Below, piece by piece: positions 8,859 through 15,726 of a DNA stretch of 37,109 nucleotides. Positions within the stretch are counted from its first letter, which is position 1, and every line of letters starts with the position of its first letter. The notes beneath the pieces were generated by a model. It was given only the letters and a program-made list of their open reading frames with translations, searched no databases and had not been told where the DNA came from. Made by a program: the position numbers and the translations under genes. Source of the stretch: Neisseria uirgultaei (lineage in GTDB: Bacteria > Pseudomonadota > Gammaproteobacteria > Burkholderiales > Neisseriaceae); the NCBI RefSeq assembly GCF_962719845.1, contig NZ_CAUIYF010000016.1, positions 1 through 37,109 of the forward strand, written 5' to 3'.

Positions 8859-9329
8859 TTACAGCTCCTGTTTCAGGGTATCGAGCAGTTTTGCGTGTTT
8901 GGAAGCATCGACTTCGCTGCGCAAAATAGATTCGGCACCTTTGACAGCCAACACGGCAACCTGCTCGCGCAGGGATTCGCGTGCGCGGAACAATTCCTGC
9001 TCCACATCGGCCTTTGCCTGAGCTGCAATGCGCGCCGCCTCTGAAGAAGCCTGTTCTTTGGCTTCTTCGACAATTTTGGCGGCACGTTTTTCGGCGTTGG
9101 CAACCATTTCGGTTACCTGATGACGCCCTTCTGCCAAGAGTTCTGCAACTTTTTTCTCTGCCTGCTCGAAATCGCTTTTACCACGCTCGGCAGCTGCCAA
9201 GCCTTCGGCGATTTTTGCGGCACGCTCATCCAATGCTTTGGCAATCGGAGGCCATACGAATTTCATCGTAAACCAAACCAAGCCAAAGAAAACTAGGATT
9301 TGCGCAAATAAGGTTGCATTAATATTCAC
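8859..9329 (-). CDS. atpF: F1Fo ATP synthase b subunit
   Basis: Membrane-anchored peripheral stalk subunit, 156 residues. An N-terminal membrane segment (about residues 5-27, LFAQILVFFGLVWFTMKFVW) is followed by a long Ala/Glu/Lys/Gln-rich coiled coil that dimerises and reaches up to delta. Length fits the E. coli b chain (156). Start at 9329 has AAGG about 13 nt upstream, which is weak, but no other Met precedes the membrane helix. Confidence 0.97.
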   Translation of the reverse strand: MNINATLFAQILVFFGLVWFTMKFVWPPIAKALDERAAKIAEGLAAAERGKSDFEQAEKKVAELLAEGRHQVTEMVANAEKRAAKIVEEAKEQASSEAARIAAQAKADVEQELFRARESLREQVAVLAVKGAESILRSEVDASKHAKLLDTLKQEL

Positions 9330-9402
9330 GTTACTTAACCTTCGTATCTAGGTTAATCAAACAGACGGTAAGCCTGTATCTGAACGGATTTCTCCGCCTT
9401 GA

Positions 9403-9645
9403 TTACGCAGCACCAGTACCAAACGGGTTAACGAAGGCGAACAACAGGGCAATAGCCACACCGATCAAGAATGCCGCATCAATCAGACCAGCGATCAAGA
9501 ACAGTTTGGTTTGCAGCGGACCGATCAGTTCAGGTTGGCGAGCAGAAGACTCCAAATATTTAGAACCAACCATTGCGATACCGATAGATGCACCCAATGC
9601 ACCCAATGCAACGATCAAACCACATGCGATAGCAATCAAACCCAT
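9403..9645 (-). CDS. atpE: F1Fo ATP synthase c subunit
   Basis: Proteolipid c, 80 residues, two membrane helices joined by the polar loop SSARQPEL. The ion-carrying carboxylate is Asp56 in GLIDAAFLIG; there is an Asp rather than the Glu-Ser/Thr set of sodium-type rings, so proton coupling is expected. Start at 9645 has AAGGAG 7 nt upstream, one of the best ribosome sites of the operon, as expected for the most abundant subunit. Confidence 0.98.
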   Translation of the reverse strand: MGLIAIACGLIVALGALGASIGIAMVGSKYLESSARQPELIGPLQTKLFLIAGLIDAAFLIGVAIALLFAFVNPFGTGAA

Positions 9646-9701
9646 TTTAAACTCCTTAAAGAAACAAAGGTTAAACTACAAAAACAAACTACTTGGGAAA
9701 A

Positions 9702-10568
9702 TCAGTGTGCATCGTGCGCCTGCCCGATATAGACGAACGCCAACGCCATGAAAATAAACGCCTGCAGGGTAATCACCAAAATATGGAAAATCGCCCATGC
9801 CAAACCGGCAATAATGTGGAATACAAACAGAATCGGATCCATGACTTCAACGCTGCCGGAAGCCGCCCAAGCACCGCCAAGCAAGGCTATCAACAAGAAT
9901 ACCAATTCGCCCGCATACATATTGCCGAACAACCGCATACCGTGGGATACGGTTTTAGAAAGAAACTCGACCAAGTTCAACAGAAAGTTCGCAGGTGCGA
10001 GTTTTGCACCGAACGGCGCACTGAACAACTCGTGAAACCATCCGCCCAATCCTTTGATTTTGATGTTGTAATAGATACAAATCAGCAACACGCCAACAGC
10101 GAGTGCCAAAGTGGTGTTCAAATCGGCAGTCGGTACGACGCGCAGCAGGGCGTGATGATTGCCGGTAATGCCCTGCCATACCATCGGCAGCAAATCGACC
10201 GGCAGCATATCCATCGCGTTCATCAGGAAAATCCAAACAAACAGCGTCAGACCCAACGGCGCGACGGCTTTTCTAGACTTTTCGTTGTGAATGATGCTCT
10301 TACACATATCGTCCACAAACTCGAACAGGATTTCCACCGCAGCCTGGAAACGCCCGGGGACGCCTGCTGTTGCTTTTTTTGCACCACGCCACAACAGGAA
10401 GCTGCCAATTACGCCCAACAGGACGGCAAAAAAGACGGCATCAAGGTTAATAAACGAAAAATCAGCAATGTTTTTCAGTCCCTGACCCTGAGTAACATCC
10501 GACAAACTGGTCAAGCTCTGCAAGTGGTGCTTGATGTAGTCGGCAGCGGTAATGGTTTCACCTGCCAT
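9702..10568 (-). CDS. atpB: F1Fo ATP synthase a subunit
   Basis: Integral membrane a chain, 288 residues, which forms the two proton half-channels against the c ring. The essential arginine is visible at residue 212 in SHGMRLFGNMYAGELVFLLI. Five to six hydrophobic segments. Its start overlaps the last 11 nt of atpI, suggesting coupled translation. Confidence 0.97.
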   Translation of the reverse strand: MAGETITAADYIKHHLQSLTSLSDVTQGQGLKNIADFSFINLDAVFFAVLLGVIGSFLLWRGAKKATAGVPGRFQAAVEILFEFVDDMCKSIIHNEKSRKAVAPLGLTLFVWIFLMNAMDMLPVDLLPMVWQGITGNHHALLRVVPTADLNTTLALAVGVLLICIYYNIKIKGLGGWFHELFSAPFGAKLAPANFLLNLVEFLSKTVSHGMRLFGNMYAGELVFLLIALLGGAWAASGSVEVMDPILFVFHIIAGLAWAIFHILVITLQAFIFMALAFVYIGQAHDAH

Positions 10569-10911
10569 AATCTTTCACTCTCAACAATACTAAAAAAACC
10601 AGATGGCTGACACCGAGCAGCCCCATCAAAAACGGGGCGAACACCAGCGATTGATGCCATATTGCAAATACGGCGAGCATGGACAACAGCGACAGCACTA
10701 CTTTTAAAATCTCTCCGAAGACGAACATCCTGCTTTGCAGAAAGGGGTTTCCCCTGAAAAGTTTTAAAAGTAAAACTGCAACAAACGTGGGAAGCAGATA
10801 GGACAAACCGCCCCCGACCGCCGAAAGGAATCCGGCAAAACCCCATACGGCAAAGGCAACTGCGGCGCATATGGACAATACGGCGGATTGTAGGATGATA
10901 ATCTGCTTCAT
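10558..10911 (-). CDS. atpI: ATP synthase protein I
   Basis: Small membrane protein of 117 residues with about four hydrophobic segments, at the usual first position of the atp operon. In other bacteria AtpI assists assembly of the c ring and may help with magnesium uptake; it is not part of the finished enzyme. Low sequence conservation is normal for this family, so the call rests on length, topology and position directly before atpB. Confidence 0.88.
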   Translation of the reverse strand: MKQIIILQSAVLSICAAVAFAVWGFAGFLSAVGGGLSYLLPTFVAVLLLKLFRGNPFLQSRMFVFGEILKVVLSLLSMLAVFAIWHQSLVFAPFLMGLLGVSHLVFLVLLRVKDYGR

Positions 10912-10948
10912 AAAGGGAATGTTTCCGCCTCGGATTTGAGGCGCGGCT

Positions 10949-10977
10949 AATATAATTTAGAAGCCTTATTACGTCAA
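10949..10977 (-). promoter_or_regulatory. Sigma70-type promoter of the atp operon
   Basis: On the minus strand TTGACG (10977-10972) and TATATT (10954-10949) are 17 nt apart, close to consensus. The predicted start lies about 30 nt before atpI. The remaining gap to parB (10978-11143) has one DUS near 11120 and no other recognisable feature. Confidence 0.8.
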
Positions 10978-11143
10978 GCGACAGTTAATCTTTGTGAAAC
11001 AACGTATCCCAATCCGCCGCGCCCGCCGCCTGAATAACGGCAGCAGGTGTTATTCTAACACACATTACATATAATTACAGATTATTGGAAAGTTTGTCCG
11101 AATTTCTTTACGTTTTATGTTTCAGACGGCATATCCCGCAAAA

Positions 11144-12004
11144 TTAAGGCCGGTAATCTATGCCCAACTGCTTCAAAATGTGGTCGAAGGTTTCGGGCGT
11201 GTCGAAATGCAGGACAATTTTGCCTTTTTTGTGGTTGGCGGTTTTGATTTCGGCGTTGACACCCAGTTTTTCAGTCAGCAAATCATTCAGGCGGCCGATG
11301 TCGGCGGCGGCAGTTTTTTTGGGCTCGGGACGTTTGTTTTGAAGGGCGGCTTGGCTGCGGCGTTCGACTTCGCGCACCGACCAGCCGTTTTTAACGGCCT
11401 TTTGCGCCAACTCGAGCTGTTCTACGACGGGGAGGGTCAGCAGTGCGCGGGCGTGCCCCATCTCAAGGCGGCGTTGGTAAAGCATTTCCTGCACGGGTTC
11501 GGGCAGGCTTAAAAGGCGCAGGCTGTTGGAAATCGCGCTTCGGCTTTTGCCGACGGCCTGGGCAATGGTTTCGTGGGTCAGCCCGAATTCGTCGGCAAGG
11601 CGTTTCAAGCCTTGTGCTTCTTCGATGGGGTTGAGGTTTTCGCGCTGGAGGTTTTCAATCAAACCCATTGCCAGCGCGGTTTCGTCGCTGATGGTTTTGA
11701 TAACGGCGGGGATTTCGGACAGGCCGGCAATCTGTGCGGCGCGCCAACGGCGTTCGCCTGCAATCAGTTCGTATCGGGACAGTCCGTGTTCGCGCACGAT
11801 GACGGGTTGTATCACGCCTTGCGCCTTAATCGAATCCGCCAGCTCCTGCAAGGCTTCGTCATCGATTTGAACACGCGCCTGATAGCGGCCGGGCCGGATA
11901 TCTTTAACCGCAACCGCAGTCAGCCGGTCGCCACTGCTGTTGTCCGCACCGTTGGCGAGCAGCGAATCCAAACCGCGCCCCAATCCGCCTTTTACTTTTG
12001 CCAT
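11144..12004 (-). CDS. parB: Chromosome partitioning protein ParB
   Basis: ParB/Spo0J-family DNA-binding CTPase, 286 residues, that loads on parS sites near the origin and spreads to organise chromosome segregation. The N-terminus GGLGRGLDSLL is the ParA-interacting motif; the CTP-binding box GERRWRAA and ENLQREN follow at about residues 82-120; a helix-turn-helix (LTHETIAQAVGKSRSAISNS) follows, then a C-terminal dimerisation region. Start at 12004 has GGGAGG about 5 nt upstream. parB often sits next to atpI, as here, but usually after parA; the upstream neighbour here is ubiX on the other strand. No parS-like site (TGTTNCACGTGNAACA) was seen in the window. Confidence 0.95.
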   Translation of the reverse strand: MAKVKGGLGRGLDSLLANGADNSSGDRLTAVAVKDIRPGRYQARVQIDDEALQELADSIKAQGVIQPVIVREHGLSRYELIAGERRWRAAQIAGLSEIPAVIKTISDETALAMGLIENLQRENLNPIEEAQGLKRLADEFGLTHETIAQAVGKSRSAISNSLRLLSLPEPVQEMLYQRRLEMGHARALLTLPVVEQLELAQKAVKNGWSVREVERRSQAALQNKRPEPKKTAAADIGRLNDLLTEKLGVNAEIKTANHKKGKIVLHFDTPETFDHILKQLGIDYRP

Positions 12005-12112
12005 ACCGCCCTCCCGTGCCTATTCAGATAGGATGTTAAACCGGGTATTTTATCGGATATTGGGTGTTGCCGACAATTTGTATCCGTGTTTATCGGATTT
12101 CTGTTTTTTCAC

Positions 12113-12118
12113 TATAAT
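12113..12118 (+). promoter_or_regulatory. -10 element (TATAAT) upstream of ubiX
   Basis: A consensus TATAAT sits 41 nt before the ubiX start. The matching -35 is poor (TTATCG at 12090-12095, 17-nt spacer). Confidence 0.5.
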
Positions 12119-12158
12119 AGCCGGTTTGCCGTTGCAGGCGGTTTTATGGGAAAGGCGG

Positions 12159-12731
12159 ATGATGGTACGGCGTTTGATAATCGGCATCAGCGGGGCGAGC
12201 GGTTTCCAATACGGCGTAAAGGCTTTGGAACTTTTGCGCGAGCAGGGAGTCGAAACGCACCTTGTGGTGTCAAAAGGGGCGGAGATGGCGCGCGCTTCGG
12301 AAACGGCTTATGCGAAAGACGAAGTGTATGCCTTGGCGGACGTTGTCCACCCTGTCGGCAATATCGGGGCGTGCATTGCCAGCGGTACGTTTAAAACGGA
12401 CGGGATGCTGGTCGCCCCCTGTTCGATGCGGACGCTTGCCTCTGTCGCGCACGGCTTCGGCGACAATCTCTTGACGCGTGCGGCGGATGTGGTTTTGAAG
12501 GAAAGGCGGCGGCTGGTGCTGATGGTGCGCGAAACGCCGCTGAACCTTGCCCATTTGAACAATATGAAGCGGGTAACGGAAATGGGCGGCGTGGTGTTTC
12601 CCCCTGTTCCTGCGATGTACCGCAAGCCGCAGACGGCGGACGACGTGGTGGCGCACAGTGTCGCACACGCGCTGTCACTGTTCGGAATCGATACGCCGGA
12701 TTCGGCGGAATGGCAGGGAATGGCGGATTAA
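12159..12731 (+). CDS. ubiX: Flavin prenyltransferase UbiX
   Basis: Makes prenylated FMN from FMN and dimethylallyl phosphate, the cofactor needed by the UbiD decarboxylase in ubiquinone synthesis. The 190-residue product has the expected length (about 189). The N-terminal FMN-binding loop IIGISGASG, the central VAPCSMRTLASVAHG and the late PVPAMYRKPQTADD are family blocks. Two adjacent ATG codons at 12159 and 12162 follow GGAAAGGCGG; the open frame extends further upstream, but without a ribosome site and without family similarity. Divergent from parB; convergent with metQ. Confidence 0.95.
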   Translation: MMVRRLIIGISGASGFQYGVKALELLREQGVETHLVVSKGAEMARASETAYAKDEVYALADVVHPVGNIGACIASGTFKTDGMLVAPCSMRTLASVAHGFGDNLLTRAADVVLKERRRLVLMVRETPLNLAHLNNMKRVTEMGGVVFPPVPAMYRKPQTADDVVAHSVAHALSLFGIDTPDSAEWQGMAD

Positions 12732-12740
12732 AGGACAAAA

Positions 12741-12776
12741 ATGCCGTCTGAACACGGAATGCGGTTCAGACGGCAT
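12741..12776. terminator. Inverted DUS pair shared by ubiX and metQ
   Basis: ATGCCGTCTGAA at 12741-12752 and its complement at 12765-12776 form a 12-bp stem between two convergent genes; AT-rich flanks on both sides suit bidirectional termination. Confidence 0.75.
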
Positions 12777-12793
12777 CATTTTATACGACTGCC

Positions 12794-13660
12794 TTATTTG
12801 GCTGCGCCTTCATTCCAGGCGGCAGGGTATTTGTAGCCCTCGAAGCGTTTGTGCGCGTAGGCTTTGAACGCGTCGGAGTTGTAGGCTTCGGTTACGTCTT
12901 TAAGCCATTGGCTGTCTTTGTCGGCGGTTTTGACGGCAGACCAGTTGACATAGGCAAAGCTCGGTTCTTGGAACAGGGCTTCGGTCAGCTTCATGCCGCT
13001 GCTTATGGCGTAGTTGCCGTTGACGACGGCAAAATCCACGTCGGCGCGGCTGCGCGGCAGTTGCGCGGCTTCAAGCTCGACGATTTTGATGTTTTTCAGG
13101 TTTTCGGCAATATCCGCTTTGGATGCGGTCAGCGGATTGATGCCGTCTTTGAGTTTAATCCAACCCAGTTCGTTCAGCATCACCAAGGCGCGTGCGAAGT
13201 TGGACGGGTCGTTGGGTGCGGATACGGTGCTGCCGTCTTTGACTTCTTCCAGCGATTTCAGCTTGCCCGGATACAATCCCAAAGGTGCGGTCGGCACTTG
13301 GAAGGCTTCGGTGATGTCCAGATTGTGTTCTTTTTTGAAGTCGTCAAGATAGGGTTTGTGTTGGAAGATGTTGATGTCCAACTCGCCCTCCGCCAATGCC
13401 AGATTCGGGCGCACATAGTCGGTAAACTCGACCAGTTTGACGGTGTAGCCTTTTTTCTCCAACGCAGGTTGGATTTGCTCTTTGACCATATCGCCGAAGT
13501 CGCCGACGGTCGTGCCGAAGACGATTTCTTTTTTCACTGCGCCGTTATCGGCAGAAGGAGCGGCGGCAGAGGCTGCGGGCGCGCTGTCCTGTTGACCGCC
13601 GCAGGCGGCAAGGATGAGCGCGAGTGCGGCGGCGGAAAGGGTTTTGAAGAAGGTTTTCAT
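12794..13660 (-). CDS. metQ: Methionine-binding lipoprotein MetQ
   Basis: Substrate-binding lipoprotein of the methionine ABC importer, 288 residues, known in meningococcus as the surface-exposed antigen GNA1946. The signal peptide ends with lipobox LAAC (Cys20). The NlpA/MetQ family pattern is clear: VFGTTVGDFGDMV near the start of the mature protein, INIFQHKPYLDDF, and NYAISSGM. I start at MKTFFKTLSA (13660) because AGGAGA lies 5 nt upstream and the signal peptide begins there; the frame is open further upstream without support. Separated from metI by 160 nt with two DUS copies, yet in the same direction. Confidence 0.95.
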   Translation of the reverse strand: MKTFFKTLSAAALALILAACGGQQDSAPAASAAAPSADNGAVKKEIVFGTTVGDFGDMVKEQIQPALEKKGYTVKLVEFTDYVRPNLALAEGELDINIFQHKPYLDDFKKEHNLDITEAFQVPTAPLGLYPGKLKSLEEVKDGSTVSAPNDPSNFARALVMLNELGWIKLKDGINPLTASKADIAENLKNIKIVELEAAQLPRSRADVDFAVVNGNYAISSGMKLTEALFQEPSFAYVNWSAVKTADKDSQWLKDVTEAYNSDAFKAYAHKRFEGYKYPAAWNEGAAK

Positions 13661-13820
13661 ATTTTCTCCTGATGTTGTGGCGGTTTCAAACAAAAATGAC
13701 GGGCAGGAAACCCTGCCGTCCGGATTCGGCGTTCAGACGGCATTTGCCGCGAACAGGGGGGGATTTTATAGCATTTTTCGGATAGCGGTGGAGGTTTTGG
13801 CGTTCAGACGGCATTCGGGT

Positions 13821-14507
13821 TTAACGTTTGTCCAGTTTCCGCGCCAACGCGTTGCCGGTGCTTTGAATCAGGATGACCAGCAGCACGAGGAGGGCGACGA
13901 TGAAGACGATGACTTCGGTTTGGTAGCGGTAGTAGCCGTAGCGGATGGCGAGGTCGCCCAAGCCGCCGCCGCCTATCATCCCTGCCGCCGCGCTGTATGA
14001 CAAAAGCCCGATGGCAAGCACGGTAATGCTGGAAACCATACCCGCGCGCGCTTCGTTTAAGAGGACTTTGCGGACGATGGCAACCGGAGGCGCACCCATC
14101 GCGGCGGCAGCTTCAATCACGCCTTTTGGGACTTCGCGCAGGTTTTGTTCCACCAGTCGGGCAAAATAAAACAATCCTGACACGCTCAACACCAGCGAGG
14201 CGGCAACTGGGCCGATGGTGCTGCCGACGATGGCGCGGGTCGCAGGTATCATGGCAATCATCAAAATGACGAAGGGGAAGGCGCGCATGAGGTTGACGAG
14301 GTTGTCGAGCAGGAAGTTCACCGGCTTGTTGTAATGCAGTTGGCGGCTGGAGGTTACGAAGAGCAACACGCCCAGCAGCGTGCCGAAGATGACGGCGAAT
14401 GTGGTGGACAAGCCGACCATCACGAAGGTTTCGCCCAAAGCGCGGACGATTTCGTCTTTCATGCCGACGATGGTGGAAACGGCTTGTTCGAATGTTAAGT
14501 CTGCCAT
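13821..14507 (-). CDS. metI: Methionine ABC transporter permease MetI
   Basis: Inner-membrane permease of 228 residues with about five membrane helices. The EAA-type loop that docks with the ATPase appears as EAAAAMGAPPVAIVRKVLLNEA. Works as a dimer with MetN and MetQ to import L- and D-methionine. Only 1 nt separates it from metN, so translation is almost certainly coupled. Confidence 0.95.
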   Translation of the reverse strand: MADLTFEQAVSTIVGMKDEIVRALGETFVMVGLSTTFAVIFGTLLGVLLFVTSSRQLHYNKPVNFLLDNLVNLMRAFPFVILMIAMIPATRAIVGSTIGPVAASLVLSVSGLFYFARLVEQNLREVPKGVIEAAAAMGAPPVAIVRKVLLNEARAGMVSSITVLAIGLLSYSAAAGMIGGGGLGDLAIRYGYYRYQTEVIVFIVALLVLLVILIQSTGNALARKLDKR

Positions 14508-14508
14508 A

Positions 14509-15246
14509 TCAGTCCTCCCGAATCAGTTCGCGCCCGATGTCGGATTGGGCGTGGATTTGGTTGCCGCATACTTCGACGATTTCGACGACTTTGCCTTTGT
14601 CCAAGAGGGCGGCGCGGTCGCACAGGCGGCGGATGACGCTCATTTCGTGGGTTACGATGACGATGGTTACGTTGAAGCGTTTGTTGATGTCTTCCAAACA
14701 TTCCAAGACGCTGCGCGTGGTGGCGGGATCGAGAGCGGAAGTCGGTTCGTCAGCGAGGATGACTTGGGGTTTGGGCGCGAGCGCGCGGGCGATGCCGACG
14801 CGCTGTTTCTGACCGCCTGAAAGCTGGGCGGGATAGTGGTCGGCGCGTTCGGTCAGGCCGACGATTTCAAGGCATTCTTTAACACGTTCTTTGATTTTTT
14901 CAGACGACCATCCGGCGATTTCCAAAGGAAAGGCGACATTGTCGGCAACGGTGCGGTTGCCCAACAGGTTGAACTGCTGAAACACCATGCCGATATTCTG
15001 CCGCGCCTGACGCAATGCGGCGGCATCAAGCGCGGTCAGTTCTTGTCCGCAGACGTTGACCTTGCCCGTGTCGGGGCGTTCCAACAGGTTAATCAGGCGC
15101 AACAAGGTGGATTTGCCCGCGCCGGAATAGCCCATCAGCCCGAAAATTTCGCCGTCTCGGATTTCGAGGCTGGTCGGCTCGACGGCGGCAAAACGGGTCT
15201 TGTCGCGCGTTTGGTAATGCTTGGAAACCTTGTCCAAAATAATCAT
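14509..15246 (-). CDS. metN: Methionine ABC transporter ATPase MetN
   Basis: ATP-binding subunit, 245 residues from the chosen start MIILDKVSKHYQ at 15246, preceded by GGGAAAG. Walker A GYSGAGKST is at 39-47, signature LSGGQ at 142-146, Walker B VILADEP at 162-168. E. coli MetN is about 100 residues longer because of a C-terminal methionine-sensing (NIL/ACT-like) domain that closes the transporter when cytoplasmic methionine is high; that domain is absent here, since the protein ends shortly after the nucleotide-binding domain. Regulation may therefore be at the RNA or transcription level, and the long leader is of interest in this light. Confidence 0.95.
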   Translation of the reverse strand: MIILDKVSKHYQTRDKTRFAAVEPTSLEIRDGEIFGLMGYSGAGKSTLLRLINLLERPDTGKVNVCGQELTALDAAALRQARQNIGMVFQQFNLLGNRTVADNVAFPLEIAGWSSEKIKERVKECLEIVGLTERADHYPAQLSGGQKQRVGIARALAPKPQVILADEPTSALDPATTRSVLECLEDINKRFNVTIVIVTHEMSVIRRLCDRAALLDKGKVVEIVEVCGNQIHAQSDIGRELIRED

Positions 15247-15266
15247 TGTCTTTCCCATACAACAAA

Positions 15267-15289
15267 GCCCGATGTCGGACACAACGGGC
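15267..15289 (-). promoter_or_regulatory. Hairpin in the metNIQ leader
   Basis: On the minus strand GCCCG and CGGGC bracket an inner TGT-CCG-ACA stem, followed by TTTGTTGT and then the metN ribosome site. The shape resembles a weak terminator or translation-attenuating hairpin about 20 nt before the start. A second pairing, TAAAGC with GCTTTA, lies further upstream in the same leader. Confidence 0.4.
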
Positions 15290-15373
15290 GCGGAAGATAA
15301 AGCTGAAATTGTCGGAACGCTTTAGCTGTTATGCCCGCAAGCTGTGTCAAATCGGCAGGTTAATTTTCGTAGG

Positions 15374-15402
15374 ATATTATCGGGAAAGCATTTTTTTGTC
15401 AA
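15374..15402 (-). promoter_or_regulatory. Strong sigma70 promoter of metNIQ
   Basis: TTGACA (15402-15397) and TAATAT (15379-15374) are separated by 17 nt on the minus strand, with a poly-A spacer start. This leaves a leader of about 120 nt before metN. No operator-like palindrome overlaps it obviously. Confidence 0.85.
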
Positions 15403-15494
15403 TAAGGCAGGAAGCGGGCAACCATTTCGGACAATGCCGTCTGAAACGGGCAAAGGCAGCGGTTCGCACCCAAACGGCAAATGATTGAAAAATA

Positions 15495-15600
15495 TATAGT
15501 GGATTAACAAAAATCAGGACAAGGCGACGAAGCCGCAGACAGTACAAATAGTACGGCAAGGCGAGGCAACGCCGTACTGGTTTAAATTTAATCCACTATA
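15495..15600. mobile_element. Correia repeat enclosed element, short form (106 bp)
   Basis: Terminal inverted repeats TATAGTGGATTAA and its near-complement TTTAATCCACTATA enclose a core with AGGCGACGAAGCCGCAGACAG and AGTACGGCAAGGCGAGGCAA, the signature of Correia elements. At 106 bp this is the form lacking the central IHF-site block. It lies between metN and ltgA, which are divergent. Its left end carries an outward promoter-like pair pointing to metN: TTGTCC and TATATA on the minus strand with an 18-nt spacer (15522-15493). Confidence 0.93.
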
Positions 15601-15686
15601 AATTATGTCGGAAACATTCCAAAGGCGGTGCAGTTTCGGCATATAATTCGGGCAAACGCCTGTTCAGACGGCATTTTGTCTTTTCC

Positions 15687-15706
15687 AACCCTGATCGTTC
15701 AGGGTT
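15687..15706 (+). promoter_or_regulatory. Perfect hairpin in the ltgA 5' leader
   Basis: AACCCTGA and TCAGGGTT form a perfect 8-bp stem with loop TCGT, ending 20 nt before the ltgA ATG and just upstream of its AAGGAA ribosome site. Could set mRNA stability or translation. The stretch 15601-15686 also holds a TATAAT (15642-15647) without a good -35 and one DUS at about 15664. Confidence 0.45.
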
Positions 15707-15726
15707 CCGATTCTTAAGGAAATCCG

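Noticed and set aside
10912..11143. parS or origin-like elements between parB and atpI
   Set aside because: No sequence like TGTTNCACGTGNAACA and no DnaA-box cluster was seen; only the atp promoter and a DUS.
15495..15600. Possible insertion sequence from terminal inverted repeats
   Set aside because: It is a short Correia element without a transposase; no intact IS or transposase gene was found in the window.
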